64,000 nucleotides of DNA from Bacillota bacterium (GCA_030529225.1 JAUMXH010000004.1:57036-121035); one strand, 5' to 3'. Counted from the first letter of the stretch, positions 8,959-19,100 are shown. The notes: generated from the sequence alone by a model not told the origin. Translations and numbers: made by a program.

Positions 8959-9401
8959 TAGATCACCTCAGCTTTCCCGCCGGCTGCCTCTATTTTTTCG
9001 ATAGCAGACTTTGTGAACTTCTGAGCCTGAACATTAAGGTTTTTGCTAAATGTTCCGAATCCCATAATCTTCACGCCGTCATCCACTTTTTTAATGATTC
9101 CAGCTTCTATAAGTTCTTTCGGACCTACAGTTGCTCCGTTTTCAAATTGATTTAACCTGGAAATATTTACTTCGGCCCAAACCTTCGCAAAACGCTTGTT
9201 GTTGAATCCGAGCTGTGGAAGTCTACGGAATAGGGGCATCTGACCACCCTCAAATCCCGGTCTGACGCCGCCGCCCGATCTTGAATTTTGACCGTTCATC
9301 CCTCTACCTGCTGTGGTGCCTTGGCCGGAACCTGAACCTCTTCCCAAGCGCTTAGTGGATGTCTTTCTTCCCTTGGATTTGCTTAACTCGTGTATTTTCA
9401 C
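8958..9401 (-). CDS. rplO: 50S ribosomal protein L15
   Basis: 147 residues with the glycine/arginine-rich N-terminal extension (RGSGSGQGTTAGRGMNGQ) that threads into 23S rRNA, and a globular C-terminal half. The start is a GTG at 9401, with caggaggg 8 bases upstream. It ends inside the secY start codon. Located between rpmD and secY as expected. Confidence 0.97.
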   Translation of the reverse strand: MKIHELSKSKGRKTSTKRLGRGSGSGQGTTAGRGMNGQNSRSGGGVRPGFEGGQMPLFRRLPQLGFNNKRFAKVWAEVNISRLNQFENGATVGPKELIEAGIIKKVDDGVKIMGFGTFSKNLNVQAQKFTKSAIEKIEAAGGKAEVI

Positions 9402-9417
9402 TTTCGCAACCCTCCTG

Positions 9418-9594
9418 TTAATCTACGATTTCGACTAAATGCTCGACTTGCTTGACCATACCTCTAATTTGAGCGTTATCTTGGTGCGTTTTCACTTGAC
9501 CAATCTTTTTAAGTCCAAGCGCCTGAACAGTCTTTCTATGCTTTGGAATTGCGCCAATTGTGCTCTTTACGAGCTTTACGTTAATTTGTGACAT
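9418..9594 (-). CDS. rpmD: 50S ribosomal protein L30
   Basis: A 58-residue protein beginning MSQINVKLVKSTIGAIPKHR and ending HLVEIVD. The KTVQALGLKKIGQV stretch in the middle is the L30 signature. Length matches bacterial L30 (about 60 residues). It lies between rpsE and rplO, 11 bases after the rpsE stop, with ggaggcgctgac upstream of the ATG. Confidence 0.97.
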   Translation of the reverse strand: MSQINVKLVKSTIGAIPKHRKTVQALGLKKIGQVKTHQDNAQIRGMVKQVEHLVEIVD

Positions 9595-9605
9595 GTCAGC
9601 GCCTC

Positions 9606-10112
9606 CTATCCTTTGATATCTTCTAGAGATTTTCCTCTAGCTCTCGCCACTTCCTCAGGAATCTTCAAATCTTGAAGTCCTTTTAGAGTAGCCTGTGCCA
9701 TGTTTTTCGGATTGCTTGAGCCCAAAGATTTCGCTCTCACGTCCTTTACGCCCGCAAGTTCAAGCACGGCACGAACCGCACCACCCGCGATAACACCTGT
9801 TCCCTGAGGGGCAGGCATCAGAAGAACCTTTCCGGCTCCGAATCTTGCTTTGATCGGATGAGGAATGGTAGTCTCTTCTCTCGCAATCTTGATCAAGCTC
9901 TTCTTCGCGTCTTCGACAGCCTTTCTGATCGCTTCAGGAACCTCTTGCGCTTTTCCTGTGCCCAATCCGACGTGACCGTTTTCGTCGCCAACTACTACGA
10001 GTGCACTGAATCTGAAATTACGTCCACCCTTAACAACCTTAGCAACACGATTTATATTGATTACCGTTTCTTTTAATTCCAAATCGTTGGCATTGATTCT
10101 CTCTTGGTTCAT
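9606..10112 (-). CDS. rpsE: 30S ribosomal protein S5
   Basis: 168 residues. The double-stranded RNA-binding N-terminal domain ([27 protein letters not shown]) and the C-terminal domain ([36 protein letters not shown]) are intact. S5 contributes to decoding accuracy at the mRNA entry. Eleven bases separate it from the following rpmD. Confidence 0.98.
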   Translation of the reverse strand: MNQERINANDLELKETVININRVAKVVKGGRNFRFSALVVVGDENGHVGLGTGKAQEVPEAIRKAVEDAKKSLIKIAREETTIPHPIKARFGAGKVLLMPAPQGTGVIAGGAVRAVLELAGVKDVRAKSLGSSNPKNMAQATLKGLQDLKIPEEVARARGKSLEDIKG

Positions 10113-10122
10113 TCTTTCCTCC

Positions 10123-10485
10123 TTAGAACTTCAGCCCGTTTTCACGTGCTGCGTCAGCCAATTCTTTAACTCTACCGTGATAAATATATCCTGATCTATC
10201 AAAGACGACTTCTTCAATGCCTACTTTAAGAGCTCTTTTTGCAAGCTCAGCGCCAACAATCTTAGCTGCTTCTTTATTGCAAGCACTCTTGATATCAAGA
10301 GCTTTATCGAGCGTTGAGCAAGATACCAAGGTTACCCCTTTTTCGTCGTCGATAATTTGTGTATAGATGTTTTTGTTCGACTTTTTCAGGTTCAGTCTTG
10401 GCTTGCTTGCTGTGCCAAAAATACTGTTACGCATTCTGGAATGACGCTTTTTGCGGCTCTTATTCTTATCAAATTGTTTAATCAT
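10123..10485 (-). CDS. rplR: 50S ribosomal protein L18
   Basis: 120 residues starting with a basic tail ([20 protein letters not shown]) and ending [26 protein letters not shown], the C-terminal motif that binds 5S rRNA. Size and order (rplF-rplR-rpsE) match other bacteria. Ten bases separate it from rpsE. Confidence 0.98.
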   Translation of the reverse strand: MIKQFDKNKSRKKRHSRMRNSIFGTASKPRLNLKKSNKNIYTQIIDDEKGVTLVSCSTLDKALDIKSACNKEAAKIVGAELAKRALKVGIEEVVFDRSGYIYHGRVKELADAARENGLKF

Positions 10486-10498
10486 TTCTAATTACCCC

Positions 10499-11038
10499 TT
10501 ACTTCGCTGTCTTTCCTTCTTTACGTCTTACATACTCGCCCTCGTATCTGATACCTTTTCCTTTGTAAGGTTCCGGTCTTCTGAGGTCACGTATTTTCGC
10601 CGCGTAATTGCCTACCGCCTGTTTATCAATCCCTTTTACAATGATCTTTGTTTGCTCAGGAACTTCGGTAGTGATTCCCTCCGGATCCTGCCAAACGATA
10701 GGGTGTGAAAAACCTAACTGGATATCCAGGTTCTTGCCGTTCTTTGCCGCCCTGTAACCGACGCCGATGATCTCGAGCGTCTTCTGATATCCGTCTTTCA
10801 CGCCTACGATCATGTTGTTGATGAGCGATCTTGACAAACCGTGCAAAGACTTGGCAATCTTTGTTTCGTTGACTCTGCTGATATTAACGTGTCCGTTTTC
10901 TTCAGAAACTACGATGAGCTTGTCGATTTGTTGTTCCAACTCGCCTAGTGGACCTTTTACCTTTACTATATTATCATCCGATACGGTTATAGTAACGCCT
11001 TGAGGTACTTCAATAGGCAGATTTCCTACTCGTGACAT
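10499..11038 (-). CDS. rplF: 50S ribosomal protein L6
   Basis: 179 residues beginning MSRVGNLPIEVPQGVTITV, made of the two related L6 domains. The C-terminal signature PEPYKGKGIRYEGEYVRRKEGKTAK is complete. L6 lies near the sarcin-ricin loop and factor-binding site. It follows rpsH by 22 bases. Confidence 0.98.
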   Translation of the reverse strand: MSRVGNLPIEVPQGVTITVSDDNIVKVKGPLGELEQQIDKLIVVSEENGHVNISRVNETKIAKSLHGLSRSLINNMIVGVKDGYQKTLEIIGVGYRAAKNGKNLDIQLGFSHPIVWQDPEGITTEVPEQTKIIVKGIDKQAVGNYAAKIRDLRRPEPYKGKGIRYEGEYVRRKEGKTAK

Positions 11039-11060
11039 ATTCTATTACCTCCCTTATCGA

Positions 11061-11456
11061 TTACCATACGTAGCAGATGACTTCTCCGCCCACGCCCAAT
11101 TTTCTTGCGTGTTTGTCAGTCATAACTCCACTTGAAGTAGTCAAAACGGCAGTTCCGAGGCCGCCCAAAACTCTTGGAACCTCGTCCTTGTTGACGTACA
11201 CTCTAAGACCCGGCTTAGAAATACGTCTGATGCCTGTGATAACTCTTCTGTCCGCGTTGTATTTCAATTCCACTCTGATGGTTCCTTGAACTCCCTCTTC
11301 GATCAGTTCAAAGTTTTTGATGTAGCCTTCTTCCAAGAGAATCTCAGCGAGTTTAATCTTGAACTTAGAGGCTGGAATATCAACAGTTTCATGCTTCGCT
11401 TGATTCGCATTACGAATGCGTGTCAGCATATCTGCAATTGGATCAGTTAATGCCAT
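11061..11456 (-). CDS. rpsH: 30S ribosomal protein S8
   Basis: 131 residues beginning [22 protein letters not shown] and ending with the conserved [25 protein letters not shown]. In many bacteria S8 represses translation of the spc operon by binding its mRNA near rplE; I did not identify such a site here. It follows rpsN by 20 bases. Confidence 0.98.
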   Translation of the reverse strand: MALTDPIADMLTRIRNANQAKHETVDIPASKFKIKLAEILLEEGYIKNFELIEEGVQGTIRVELKYNADRRVITGIRRISKPGLRVYVNKDEVPRVLGGLGTAVLTTSSGVMTDKHARKLGVGGEVICYVW

Positions 11457-11476
11457 ATTGTTTCCTCCTCCCTAAA

Positions 11477-11662
11477 CTACCAGCTCGCCTTTTTTACGCC
11501 GGGGATCTGCCCTTTGTAAGCGAGTTCTCTAAAGCAAATTCTGCAAATTCCGAACTTTCTTAGGAAAGCATGCGGTCTTCCACACAGTTTGCACCTGCTA
11601 TATTCTCTGGTTTTATATTTTTGTTTTCTTGCTTGTTTAATCTTTAAGGCCGTCTTTGCCAT
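11477..11662 (-). CDS. rpsN: 30S ribosomal protein S14, zinc-binding type
   Basis: 61 residues with the full zinc site Cys24, Cys27, Cys40 and Cys43 and ending in the conserved GVKKASW. This is the short type Z form (C+), as is normal for Gram-positive bacteria, not the ~101-residue zinc-free form. Nine bases separate it from rplE upstream. Confidence 0.97.
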   Translation of the reverse strand: MAKTALKIKQARKQKYKTREYSRCKLCGRPHAFLRKFGICRICFRELAYKGQIPGVKKASW

Positions 11663-11671
11663 AACACCCTC

Positions 11672-12214
11672 CTAGTTCTTTGCAAAGGGCATACCCAACA
11701 AAGTGAGCAACGCCTTTGATTCCTCGTCAGTTTTAGCAGTTGTTACAATGCTGATATCCATACCGCGAGTCGCATCTACGTTATCGTATACGATTTCAGG
11801 GAAGATCAATTGGTCTTTGATTCCCATTGTGTAGTTGCCTCTTCCGTCAAATGACTTCGACTTCACGCCTCTAAAGTCACGAACCCTTGGAAGTGCGATT
11901 GTAATAAGTCTGTCAAGGAATTCATACATTCTGTCGCCACGCAATGTTACTTTCGCGCCTACAGACATCCCGGCTCTCAGTTTAAAGTTCGCTACAGATT
12001 TTTTTGCCTTTGTTACAACGGCCTTCTGACCTGTGATTTGTGCCAACTCGTCGCAAGCAGCCTGGATGTACTTCGCGTTGTCCTTTCCGTCGCCGAGTCC
12101 CATGTTGATAATCACTTTCTCGATCTTCGGAACTTGCATCACGCTGTCGTACTTGAACTGCTTCATAAGGGCGTCTTTGATCTCGTTTTGGTAAACTTCT
12201 CTTAATCTAGCCAT
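11672..12214 (-). CDS. rplE: 50S ribosomal protein L5
   Basis: 180 residues beginning [20 protein letters not shown]. The [14 protein letters not shown] block and the [16 protein letters not shown] segment are family hallmarks. L5 binds 5S rRNA and touches the P-site tRNA. Its ATG overlaps the rplX stop codon (TAATG). Confidence 0.98.
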   Translation of the reverse strand: MARLREVYQNEIKDALMKQFKYDSVMQVPKIEKVIINMGLGDGKDNAKYIQAACDELAQITGQKAVVTKAKKSVANFKLRAGMSVGAKVTLRGDRMYEFLDRLITIALPRVRDFRGVKSKSFDGRGNYTMGIKDQLIFPEIVYDNVDATRGMDISIVTTAKTDEESKALLTLLGMPFAKN

Positions 12215-12552
12215 TACTTTCTACGCCCCCTTTCCCACTTCGGTTCCGCGATTACGTTTCCGCTCTTTACAGAAACACGCTCCGCGTCTCCGTTACTTCT
12301 GTTTATCTTTACTCTCGTTCCGGCCTTTGCCTTGTCGTCCCAAAGCATGACGTTTGACACGTGAATCGGAGCTTCTTTCTTAAAAATCCCACCAGTCTGC
12401 ATTCTAGCGTTAGGCTTTTGGTGACGAGTAACCATGTTAACTCCCTCAACAAGAATTCTGTTTTCTTTTGGATAGCACTCGATTACTCTCCCCTTTTCGC
12501 CTTTATTTTCGCCTGTGATGACGACTATGGTATCACCTGTTTTAATCTTCAT
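12214..12552 (-). CDS. rplX: 50S ribosomal protein L24
   Basis: 112 residues starting [21 protein letters not shown], the KOW motif of L24, a protein that initiates 50S assembly. An ATG also lies three bases further upstream at 12555; the ATG at 12552 has better spacing from the aaaggag. Overlaps rplE by one base. Confidence 0.97.
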   Translation of the reverse strand: MKIKTGDTIVVITGENKGEKGRVIECYPKENRILVEGVNMVTRHQKPNARMQTGGIFKKEAPIHVSNVMLWDDKAKAGTRVKINRSNGDAERVSVKSGNVIAEPKWERGRRK

Positions 12553-12566
12553 CATCTTCTCCTTTA

Positions 12567-12935
12567 TTAAAGCACTTCCGGAGCCAACGATACTATTTTA
12601 CTGAACTTCTTGTCTCTCAGCTCCCTAGTAACCGGTCCAAATATACGAGTACCTACCGGATTCATATCAGGCTTAATAATAACTGCAGCGTTTTCATCAA
12701 ACTTAACAGTGATTCCGTCTTTTCTTCTAATCCCTTGAACAGAACGAACGATGACCGCTTTTACAACCTCACCCTTCTTTACAACGCCACCTGGTGTTGC
12801 CTGTTTAACTGAACAAACGATAATATCGCCGATGTTGCCGTATCTTCTTTTAGATCCTCCAAGCACTCTAATCGTCAGTAGTTCTTTTGCGCCTGAATTG
12901 TCGGCAACTTTTAACCTTGTTTCCTGTTGTATCAT
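12567..12935 (-). CDS. rplN: 50S ribosomal protein L14
   Basis: 122 residues beginning [20 protein letters not shown], the canonical start of L14, and ending [11 protein letters not shown]14 forms part of the subunit interface with bridges to 16S rRNA. Nine bases separate it from rpsQ. Confidence 0.98.
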   Translation of the reverse strand: MIQQETRLKVADNSGAKELLTIRVLGGSKRRYGNIGDIIVCSVKQATPGGVVKKGEVVKAVIVRSVQGIRRKDGITVKFDENAAVIIKPDMNPVGTRIFGPVTRELRDKKFSKIVSLAPEVL

Positions 12936-12944
12936 AGTCGCCCC

Positions 12945-13199
12945 CTACTTAGCTTTCTCTACTATTTCAACCAGACGCCATCTCTTATCCTTGCTAAGAG
13001 GTCTAGTTTCCATGATTCTTACCTTGTCGCCAACACTTGCCATGTTGTTCTCATCATGAACCTTGAACTTGTTAGATTTTTTAACTCTCTTCTTGTAGAT
13101 AGGATGAGCAATAAAACCTTCGATCATAACGAGAATAGTCTTGTCCATCTTGTCGCTGACAACGCGACCGACTTTTACTCTTCTACTATTGCGTTCCAT
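12945..13199 (-). CDS. rpsQ: 30S ribosomal protein S17
   Basis: 84 residues beginning [21 protein letters not shown], containing the OB-fold signature [24 protein letters not shown] at the C-terminus. S17 is a primary 16S rRNA-binding protein. It follows rpmC by 13 bases. Confidence 0.98.
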   Translation of the reverse strand: MERNSRRVKVGRVVSDKMDKTILVMIEGFIAHPIYKKRVKKSNKFKVHDENNMASVGDKVRIMETRPLSKDKRWRLVEIVEKAK

Positions 13200-13212
13200 G
13201 TTTCCTCCTTAC

Positions 13213-13407
13213 CTACGCTCTTTTGTCAAGTTCTTTGATAATTGTATTGACTCTAGCTATGTTTCTCTTCACAACCTTTATTCTCATAGGATTTTCCAAT
13301 TGCCCTGTCGCGTGCTGAAATCTTAGGTTGAACAACTCATTTTTCAAATCGTTGAGTGTATTAAAGAGCTCTTTTTGTGATAATTCTCTAATATTTTTAG
13401 CTTTCAT
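13213..13407 (-). CDS. rpmC: 50S ribosomal protein L29
   Basis: 64 residues as [20 protein letters not shown]..., a two-helix protein that lines the exit tunnel and is part of the docking site for trigger factor and SRP. The ATG at 13407 is chosen because the family starts at this M(K)A; an upstream in-frame start would add six residues lying inside rplP. The gene overlaps the rplP 3' end by 11 bases. Confidence 0.96.
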   Translation of the reverse strand: MKAKNIRELSQKELFNTLNDLKNELFNLRFQHATGQLENPMRIKVVKRNIARVNTIIKELDKRA

Positions 13408-13960
13408 CAGAAGCACCACCTTCATTTATCGCATCTTCATTTTCACCCGTAGCTTCTACTGCTTGTTCAGCCAATCCGGCAGCCGCTAGAGCCTGGGCTT
13501 GTTGTTGTTTCATTTGTCTCGATTTCTTAGCGTCGTACTCAACTACGAAATCTCCTTCACGCTTCACGAATTTGCACTTAATCGGCAACTTCATAGCCGC
13601 AAGTCTTAGAGCTTCTCTAGCCAGCTCTTCGTTTACGCCGGCAAGTTCAAACATGATTCTGCCCGGTTTTACGATTGCTACCCAGTACTCCGGAGAACCT
13701 TTACCGGCACCCATTCGAGTCTCGGCAGGTTTTCTTGTAATCGGTTTGTGAGGGAAAATTTTGATCCAAACTTTACCGCCACGCTTTATCTTTCTGTTGA
13801 TTGCAATACGCGCCGCCTCAATCTGATTCGCAGTAATCCAAGTCGGCTCCATTGCCATCAAGCCATATTCACCATAATTGACTTTGTTACCGCGAGCTGC
13901 ACGACCTCTCAGGTTTCCTCTGTGCACCCTACGGCGTTTTACCCTTTTAGGCATTAACAT
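13397..13960 (-). CDS. rplP: 50S ribosomal protein L16 with C-terminal extension
   Basis: 187 residues. The first ~145 match standard L16 ([19 protein letters not shown] at the start; [21 protein letters not shown] in the middle). About 40 further residues form an unusual tail, first Lys/Gln/Ala-rich ([20 protein letters not shown]) and then acidic ([15 protein letters not shown]). Bacterial L16 is normally 135-147 residues. The tail has no recognised domain and looks disordered. The first ATG is 8 bases from ggagg. Confidence 0.97.
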   Translation of the reverse strand: MLMPKRVKRRRVHRGNLRGRAARGNKVNYGEYGLMAMEPTWITANQIEAARIAINRKIKRGGKVWIKIFPHKPITRKPAETRMGAGKGSPEYWVAIVKPGRIMFELAGVNEELAREALRLAAMKLPIKCKFVKREGDFVVEYDAKKSRQMKQQQAQALAAAGLAEQAVEATGENEDAINEGGASDES

Positions 13961-13978
13961 AATTTAAGCCTCCTTAAG

Positions 13979-14773
13979 TTACTTATTATCATCACTAGCT
14001 TCAGACTTTGCTCTCGGCTTGTCTGTCGCAGGTCTCTTTCTTGGGTTTCTCTTGTTGTTCACACGAGTGTTCTTTTGGTTTGCGTTTCTCACGTTCTTAG
14101 ACCTCGGTTTCTTTCTGATCAAAACTTTACCTTCGCCAAGTTTTGAAATGACTTCGCCCTTGTAGATCCAAACTTTGATACCAAGCTTTCCGTATGCCGT
14201 GTCGGCTTCTGCAAAACCGAAATCGATGTTCGCTCTGAGGGTTGATAGCGGAACGTTTCCTTCCGAATACATTTCGCTTCTCGCAATCTCCGCACCGTTC
14301 AATCTGCCCGATACCATAACCTTGATACCCTTTGCACCCGATCTGAGCGTTCTTCCGATTACCTGTTTCATCGCTCTACGGAAGCTGATCCTTCTTTCGA
14401 GTGACTGCGCAACGTTTTCCGCTACGAGCTGTGCATCCGTGTCGATGTTTTCCACCTCGCTGATGTCAAGCTTGACTTTCTTTCCGCACAACTTCTCGAG
14501 TTTTGCCTTTAGAACAAGAATGTTTGAGCCTTTTTTACCAACGATTTTTCCCGGTTTTCCTGTAAAAATATTGATGTGAACTTCTTCGTTCGCAAGTCTG
14601 TCGATGTAAACGCTTGAGATTCCGGCAACATAAAGCTCTTTTCTAATGAACTCTCTGATTTTGAAGTCGCCTACAAGATTGTCTGCAAAGTCTCTCTTGT
14701 TCGCGTACCATTTTGAATCCCAGTCCTTAATAATTCCAACTCTTAGCCCATGAGGGTTAACTTTTTGACCCAT
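13979..14773 (-). CDS. rpsC: 30S ribosomal protein S3 with basic C-terminal tail
   Basis: 264 residues. The KH domain ([17 protein letters not shown]) and the C-terminal domain ([21 protein letters not shown]) are complete by about residue 215. A tail of about 40 residues rich in Arg, Asn and Lys ([20 protein letters not shown]) makes it longer than the common 210-235. S3 lines the mRNA entry channel, where such a tail could touch RNA. It precedes rplP by 18 bases. Confidence 0.98.
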   Translation of the reverse strand: MGQKVNPHGLRVGIIKDWDSKWYANKRDFADNLVGDFKIREFIRKELYVAGISSVYIDRLANEEVHINIFTGKPGKIVGKKGSNILVLKAKLEKLCGKKVKLDISEVENIDTDAQLVAENVAQSLERRISFRRAMKQVIGRTLRSGAKGIKVMVSGRLNGAEIARSEMYSEGNVPLSTLRANIDFGFAEADTAYGKLGIKVWIYKGEVISKLGEGKVLIRKKPRSKNVRNANQKNTRVNNKRNPRKRPATDKPRAKSEASDDNK

Positions 14774-14784
14774 ACTATACCCTC

Positions 14785-15120
14785 CTATTCTCTCTCTGCC
14801 ACAACTACGCCTATATGAGAAGTTCTGATGATTCTCGGGTTAGCCATACCTCTAGACCCTGCCTTGTATCTTCTCATTCTAGGACCTTGGTTCGCATAAA
14901 TCTCAGCAACATACAAAGAGTCCGCGTTCATATCGTGATTATTTTCAGCGTTTGCCATAGCCGATTCGAGAACTTTAAGAATCAATCCCGCGCTCTTTCT
15001 TGGAGTGAATTTTAAGATCGCTACCGCCTCTTTTGCATCTTTTCCTCTGACAAGATCACAAACGGGCTTTAGCTTTCTAGGTGAGATTCTTAAGTATTTT
15101 GCAACAGCTTTTGTCTTCAC
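14785..15120 (-). CDS. rplV: 50S ribosomal protein L22
   Basis: 111 residues starting [20 protein letters not shown] and ending [16 protein letters not shown]. The extended loop [19 protein letters not shown] near residues 83-103 reaches the exit-tunnel constriction and is the region altered in some macrolide-resistant strains; it looks ordinary here. It follows rpsS by 11 bases. Confidence 0.98.
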   Translation of the reverse strand: MKTKAVAKYLRISPRKLKPVCDLVRGKDAKEAVAILKFTPRKSAGLILKVLESAMANAENNHDMNADSLYVAEIYANQGPRMRRYKAGSRGMANPRIIRTSHIGVVVAERE

Positions 15121-15131
15121 TGTCTGACCTC

Positions 15132-15404
15132 CTATTTCTTACCTTTATCGCCCGAGTGTCCCCTGAATGTTCTGGTAGGAACAAATTCACCGAGCTTGTG
15201 TCCAATCATATCTTCCGTTACATAAACGGGGATGTGCTTTCTACCGTCATGCACTGCAATCGTATGCCCTACAAAATTCGGAAATATTGTAGAAGCTCTA
15301 GACCACGTTTTCACCACGCGTTTTTCATCCGCCTGGTTCATTTCTTCGATTTTCTTCATTAACCCCTTGTGGACAAAGGGTGGTTTTTTAGGTTTTCTTT
15401 GCAT
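15132..15404 (-). CDS. rpsS: 30S ribosomal protein S19
   Basis: 90 residues. The common S19 start (MSRSVKKGPF) is here [20 protein letters not shown], followed by the conserved [20 protein letters not shown] and [21 protein letters not shown]19 sits in the 30S head and contacts S13. It follows rplB by 19 bases. Confidence 0.98.
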   Translation of the reverse strand: MQRKPKKPPFVHKGLMKKIEEMNQADEKRVVKTWSRASTIFPNFVGHTIAVHDGRKHIPVYVTEDMIGHKLGEFVPTRTFRGHSGDKGKK

Positions 15405-15423
15405 CTATTATATCCCCCTTAGG

Positions 15424-16260
15424 CTACTTAGAGTGCCTTGACTTAACGATATACTTATCAGACTGTTTGTTACGTTTTCTAGTCTTAAGACCGAGTGAAG
15501 GTTTACCCCATGGAGTTGACGGAGCTTTTCTTCCGACAGGTGCTCTACCTTCACCACCACCGTGCGGGTGATCGTTCGGGTTCATGACCGATCCTCTTAC
15601 CTTAGGTCTGAAGCCCATGTGTCTCTTTCTTCCGGCCTTACCGATTGTGATGTTGAAGTGGTCTCTGTTTCCGACAGATCCGATGGTCGCTCTGCAAGCT
15701 GCAAGGACCATTCTCACTTCGCCCGAAGGCAATCTCAACTGCGCGTATTTTCCTTCTTTCGCCATCAGTTGTGCACCGAGTCCTGCAGATCTTACGAGCT
15801 GTGCTCCTTTGCCCGGCTTCATTTCGATGTTATGAATGAAGGTGCCGACAGGCATTTGACCGATCGGCATCGCGTTTCCGATTTGTATATCGATGTTGTT
15901 TGTACCGCTGATTACCTCGTCGCCCACTTTCAATTTCTCAGGAGCGAGGATGTAGCTCTTCTCACCGTCAGCATAAACCAACAACGCGATGTTTGCAGAT
16001 CTGTTCGGATCGTACTCAATCGCAGCTACTCTTGCAGGTACATCATCTTTGATTCTCTTGAAATCGATGATTCTATACTTTCTTCTGTTTCCGCCACCTC
16101 TGTGTCTAACAGTGATTCTACCCTTGGTGTTTCTTCCCGCATTCTTCTTTAAAGATTCCGTAAGCGCTTTCTCAGGTTGGTGTTTCGTGATCTCTTCAAA
16201 CGAAGACACTGTCATCTGCCTTCTAGCAGGAGAGGTTGGCTTAAAAGATTTGATTCCCAT
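15424..16260 (-). CDS. rplB: 50S ribosomal protein L2
   Basis: 278 residues, typical length. Contains [20 protein letters not shown] near the start and the highly conserved [20 protein letters not shown] near the C-terminus, which includes the histidine (in DHPHGG) close to the peptidyl transferase centre. It follows rplW by 16 bases. Confidence 0.98.
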   Translation of the reverse strand: MGIKSFKPTSPARRQMTVSSFEEITKHQPEKALTESLKKNAGRNTKGRITVRHRGGGNRRKYRIIDFKRIKDDVPARVAAIEYDPNRSANIALLVYADGEKSYILAPEKLKVGDEVISGTNNIDIQIGNAMPIGQMPVGTFIHNIEMKPGKGAQLVRSAGLGAQLMAKEGKYAQLRLPSGEVRMVLAACRATIGSVGNRDHFNITIGKAGRKRHMGFRPKVRGSVMNPNDHPHGGGEGRAPVGRKAPSTPWGKPSLGLKTRKRNKQSDKYIVKSRHSK

Positions 16261-16276
16261 TTTAGCCTCCTAGTCT

Positions 16277-16570
16277 CTAGTTCATGCCTTCAAAGAGTTC
16301 GATATCTTTGCTTTCAGGCGTCAATTTGATAATAGCCTTTTTCCAAGTTCTTCTGTATCCGAAGCTTCTTCCTTGTCTTTTCGGCTTTCCTTTTACTACG
16401 ATTGTGTTAACTTTTTCCACTTCCACATCGAAAATCTTTTCGATCGCTTTCTTTACTTCTGCTTTGTTCGCTCTCTTATCGACTTCGAAAGTGTATTTTC
16501 TCTCGCCTGTCAGGCCCATAGCGTGCTCGGTAATAACAGGTCTGATTACTACGTCATATACCGTTTTCAT
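16277..16570 (-). CDS. rplW: 50S ribosomal protein L23
   Basis: 97 residues beginning [18 protein letters not shown] and including the family motif [23 protein letters not shown]23 is a docking point for trigger factor and SRP at the tunnel exit. Its first base overlaps the rplD stop region, so the two are translationally coupled. Confidence 0.97.
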   Translation of the reverse strand: MKTVYDVVIRPVITEHAMGLTGERKYTFEVDKRANKAEVKKAIEKIFDVEVEKVNTIVVKGKPKRQGRSFGYRRTWKKAIIKLTPESKDIELFEGMN

Positions 16571-17193
16571 TATGCATACACCTCCTCGATATGTTCCAAA
16601 GCGGCCTTAGTTAGCACGAGTTTTTCGCTGTTTATGATGTCATAAACGTTGATTTCACCAACAAAAAGCGTCTTTACTTTTGGAATGTTGTTTGATGACA
16701 GGATCGCGTTTCTGTTCAATTCTTTTGTGATGAACAACGGCTTTCTTCCTGCACCGATCGCTTGAATCATCTGGATGAACGTCTTAGTCTTAGGTGCTTC
16801 GAAGTTCATCTCATCCAATATGATGAGGTCTCCCGTTCTTACTTTATCAGTAAGGACTGATTTCAGACCCAATCTCTTTACTTTCTTAGGCAGCTTGTAG
16901 CTGTAATCTCTTGGCTTCTTAGCGAATGCGATTCCACCGCCCACATAGTGTGGAGCTCGGATGGTACCCTGTCTCGCTCTACCGGTTCCCTTTTGTCTGA
17001 ACGGCTTTCTTCCACCGCCTCTTACCTCTGCTCTGGTCTTCGCTGAGTGTGTACCTTGTCTGCAGTTCGCCAAGTGGTTTACCACACAATCGTGAACGAC
17101 ACTCTCGTTTACCTCGATGTCAAAGACTGAAGGGTTTAGTTCAACCTGACCAAGTTTTTCGCCCTTAATATTTAAAATATCTACGCTTGGCAT
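16570..17193 (-). CDS. rplD: 50S ribosomal protein L4
   Basis: 207 residues. The long tunnel-lining loop ([20 protein letters not shown], residues about 46-66) is conserved. In several bacteria L4 also represses the S10 operon by binding its leader; the leader at 18237-18409 could serve this, but I cannot show it. It follows rplC by 16 bases. Confidence 0.98.
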   Translation of the reverse strand: MPSVDILNIKGEKLGQVELNPSVFDIEVNESVVHDCVVNHLANCRQGTHSAKTRAEVRGGGRKPFRQKGTGRARQGTIRAPHYVGGGIAFAKKPRDYSYKLPKKVKRLGLKSVLTDKVRTGDLIILDEMNFEAPKTKTFIQMIQAIGAGRKPLFITKELNRNAILSSNNIPKVKTLFVGEINVYDIINSEKLVLTKAALEHIEEVYA

Positions 17194-17209
17194 TTCTTAC
17201 CTCCTAAAC

Positions 17210-17839
17210 CTATTCGGCCTTAACCGCTTTTTTCACAACGACTAAGCCGCCTTTTGGTCCAGGAATAGCACCTTTAACCAAAAGTAATTTTCTCTCTGCG
17301 TCTACTCTGATAAGTTCTAGATTTTGAGTAGTTACTTGTTCGCCACCCATGCGTCCTGCCATGTGAGTTCCTTTGATAACCCTTGCAGGATAAGACGCAG
17401 CGCCTATTGATCCCGGACCTCTGTGGTATTTTGAACCGTGGGCCTCAGGTCCTCTCGATTGGTTCCATTTTTTAATGGTACCGGCTGTTCCCTTACCTTT
17501 GCTTGTTCCGGTTACGTCTACAAGCATGCCTGCCTCAAGTACATCCAACTTGATTTCCTGGCCGAGTTCATAGCCCTCTACCGAGTCCAATCTGAACTCC
17601 TTCAATACTCTTTTTGCTCCCAAACCGGCCTTTTTAAGGTGTCCCTTAGACGGTTTGTTAGCTCTTTGTTCCTTCCTGTCCTCAAAAGCGACCTGTATTG
17701 CGTTGTAGCCGTCAGTTTCCACTGTTTTGATTTGGCTCACATACATCGGTTCAGCTTGGATGACTGATACAGGCAACAAAGAACCGTCTTCCGCAAAAAT
17801 TTGCGTCATTCCGACTTTTCTTCCTAAAATGTTCTGCAT
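17210..17839 (-). CDS. rplC: 50S ribosomal protein L3
   Basis: 209 residues starting [19 protein letters not shown]. The ATG at 17839 is chosen over an in-frame start 21 bases upstream because gggagg is 6-7 bases before it and the family begins with this sequence. The central [20 protein letters not shown] loop that approaches the peptidyl transferase centre is intact. The gap of 88 bases to rpsJ is the largest in the S10 part. Confidence 0.97.
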   Translation of the reverse strand: MQNILGRKVGMTQIFAEDGSLLPVSVIQAEPMYVSQIKTVETDGYNAIQVAFEDRKEQRANKPSKGHLKKAGLGAKRVLKEFRLDSVEGYELGQEIKLDVLEAGMLVDVTGTSKGKGTAGTIKKWNQSRGPEAHGSKYHRGPGSIGAASYPARVIKGTHMAGRMGGEQVTTQNLELIRVDAERKLLLVKGAIPGPKGGLVVVKKAVKAE

Positions 17840-17927
17840 TTCGTTCCTCCCTGTGAACATTAGAGCGGATTGTAAATTACAATCATGCTAAGTTGTTAGG
17901 ATATAACTTTAAATTATATCTCACTAA

Positions 17928-18236
17928 CTATCTCTTGATTTCTACGTCAACACCCGCAGGCAAATCGAGAGTAGTTAGAGCGTTAACTGTTTTGTTTGTT
18001 GGGTTCAGGATGTCAATCAGTCTCTTGTGCGTTCTGATTTCGAACTGCTCCCTAGAGTCTTTGTACTTGTGTACCGCTCTGATAATGGTTACGATTTCTT
18101 TTCTAGTTGGCAGCGGAACAGGTCCCGATACATCAGCGCCTGTACGCTCCGCGGTTTCTACGATCTTTTTTGCCGAAAGATCCAAAACCTTGTGATCAAA
18201 TGAAGTCAATTTGATTCTGATCTTGTTTGTTTGCAT
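17928..18236 (-). CDS. rpsJ: 30S ribosomal protein S10
   Basis: 102 residues as [19 protein letters not shown]..., first gene of the operon. The ATG at 18236 is preferred to an in-frame upstream start because a perfect ggagg lies 5-6 bases before it and S10 proteins start here. S10 also acts as NusE in transcription antitermination in well-studied bacteria. No tuf or fus gene lies upstream, so the str operon is not adjacent. Confidence 0.97.
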   Translation of the reverse strand: MQTNKIRIKLTSFDHKVLDLSAKKIVETAERTGADVSGPVPLPTRKEIVTIIRAVHKYKDSREQFEIRTHKRLIDILNPTNKTVNALTTLDLPAGVDVEIKR

Positions 18237-18409
18237 AATTTCCTCCAGAAACATATTATAAACTCGCCCGTGTGTTTCTTTCTTCAAACCCCACTAAAAG
18301 CGAGCACGCCAACGCTCACACTATCTTGTGTGAACTTCTCCACAAAAGTTATCCCGGTTCTGAAAAGCAGGTAACCTCTTGCGTCATCGCATTTGCGCCT
18401 AAAACGGCA
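18237..18409 (-). promoter_or_regulatory. Leader of the S10-spc-alpha operon
   Basis: About 170 untranslated bases separate the likely start of transcription from rpsJ. A short hairpin (cacac-aagata-gtgtg) lies near 18315-18335 and G/C-rich segments around it could pair further. A long structured leader is where autogenous control by a ribosomal protein usually happens, but no known leader family was recognised. Confidence 0.4.
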
Positions 18410-18416
18410 CTATGAC

Positions 18417-18445
18417 AGTATATAGAAAAAACTGACGGCATGCAA
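18417..18445 (-). promoter_or_regulatory. Sigma-70-type promoter of the ribosomal operon
   Basis: On the minus strand, TTGCAT (18440-18445) and TATACT (18417-18422) are separated by exactly 17 bases. The -10 matches the consensus in five of six positions and the spacer is T-rich. It points into the leader of rpsJ. Confidence 0.65.
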
Positions 18446-18485
18446 TAAAATCAAAGAAAAAACAATATTAAATTTTCGCAATATG

Positions 18486-18938
18486 TTACGATTGCGAATA
18501 CATTTTTCGTTTCTTCTTATTGTCGTCCGATTCTTCCCCCGTTTCCTGTTTAAAAAGCTCCTCTCGCGAGCGGGTCAGATTCTCTTCAAACTTCTTTGTG
18601 CAGGTCGGGCACTTTCTTCCGCTGAGTATCTTTTTTCCGCAGTCTTCGCACAAATTCTTGATTTCGGCATTCTTTAAGGTGAGACGGCCCTGCCTGACAT
18701 AGCTCATCACATCCTTGATGCTGATGTCTATCCCCATATCCCGCATCGCCCGAACCAGGTTCTCCGGAGAAATGTCGGGGTTTTCGTACACCATATTTCT
18801 CGCGACTACAAACCGTTGTTCCTTGGGATCCTTGATGTGTTTTAAGCCTGTGAATTCGCCTTCTTTACAAGAAGAACAGATCGTCTCGTCCGAACTCGCA
18901 CCGAAAAACTTACCGCAGGTCTCGCATTTTACTAACAT
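18486..18938 (-). CDS. YvyF-like zinc-ribbon protein (flagellar-operon-associated)
   Basis: 150 residues starting MLVKCETCGKFF. Two pairs of CxxC form an N-terminal zinc ribbon (CETC, CSSC) and two more pairs (CEDC, CPTC) a second one near residues 98-115. Between them is a helical part with ISIKDVMSYVRQGRLTL, similar to the MerR-like helix-turn-helix of YvyF/TIGR03826 proteins found in late flagellar operons of bacilli and clostridia. The tail is lysine-rich. The ATG at 18938 is chosen because ggagg sits 6-7 bases before it. Its exact role is unknown; here it is not next to the flagellar genes at 57615-60948. Confidence 0.65.
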   Translation of the reverse strand: MLVKCETCGKFFGASSDETICSSCKEGEFTGLKHIKDPKEQRFVVARNMVYENPDISPENLVRAMRDMGIDISIKDVMSYVRQGRLTLKNAEIKNLCEDCGKKILSGRKCPTCTKKFEENLTRSREELFKQETGEESDDNKKKRKMYSQS

Positions 18939-19100
18939 CCACGCCTCCATTTTGTCGTTTTCTATAGCTACATTATATCAGAAAGAATGATCTTCCACAA
19001 TCATACATCTTATAATATCGCCCGTTTTCACGTTTTCTTAAGCGAGGGGCGCCTGCCCGAGGAGGCCCCGGTGAAGGATTTCGGCGCGGCAATCGAATCG

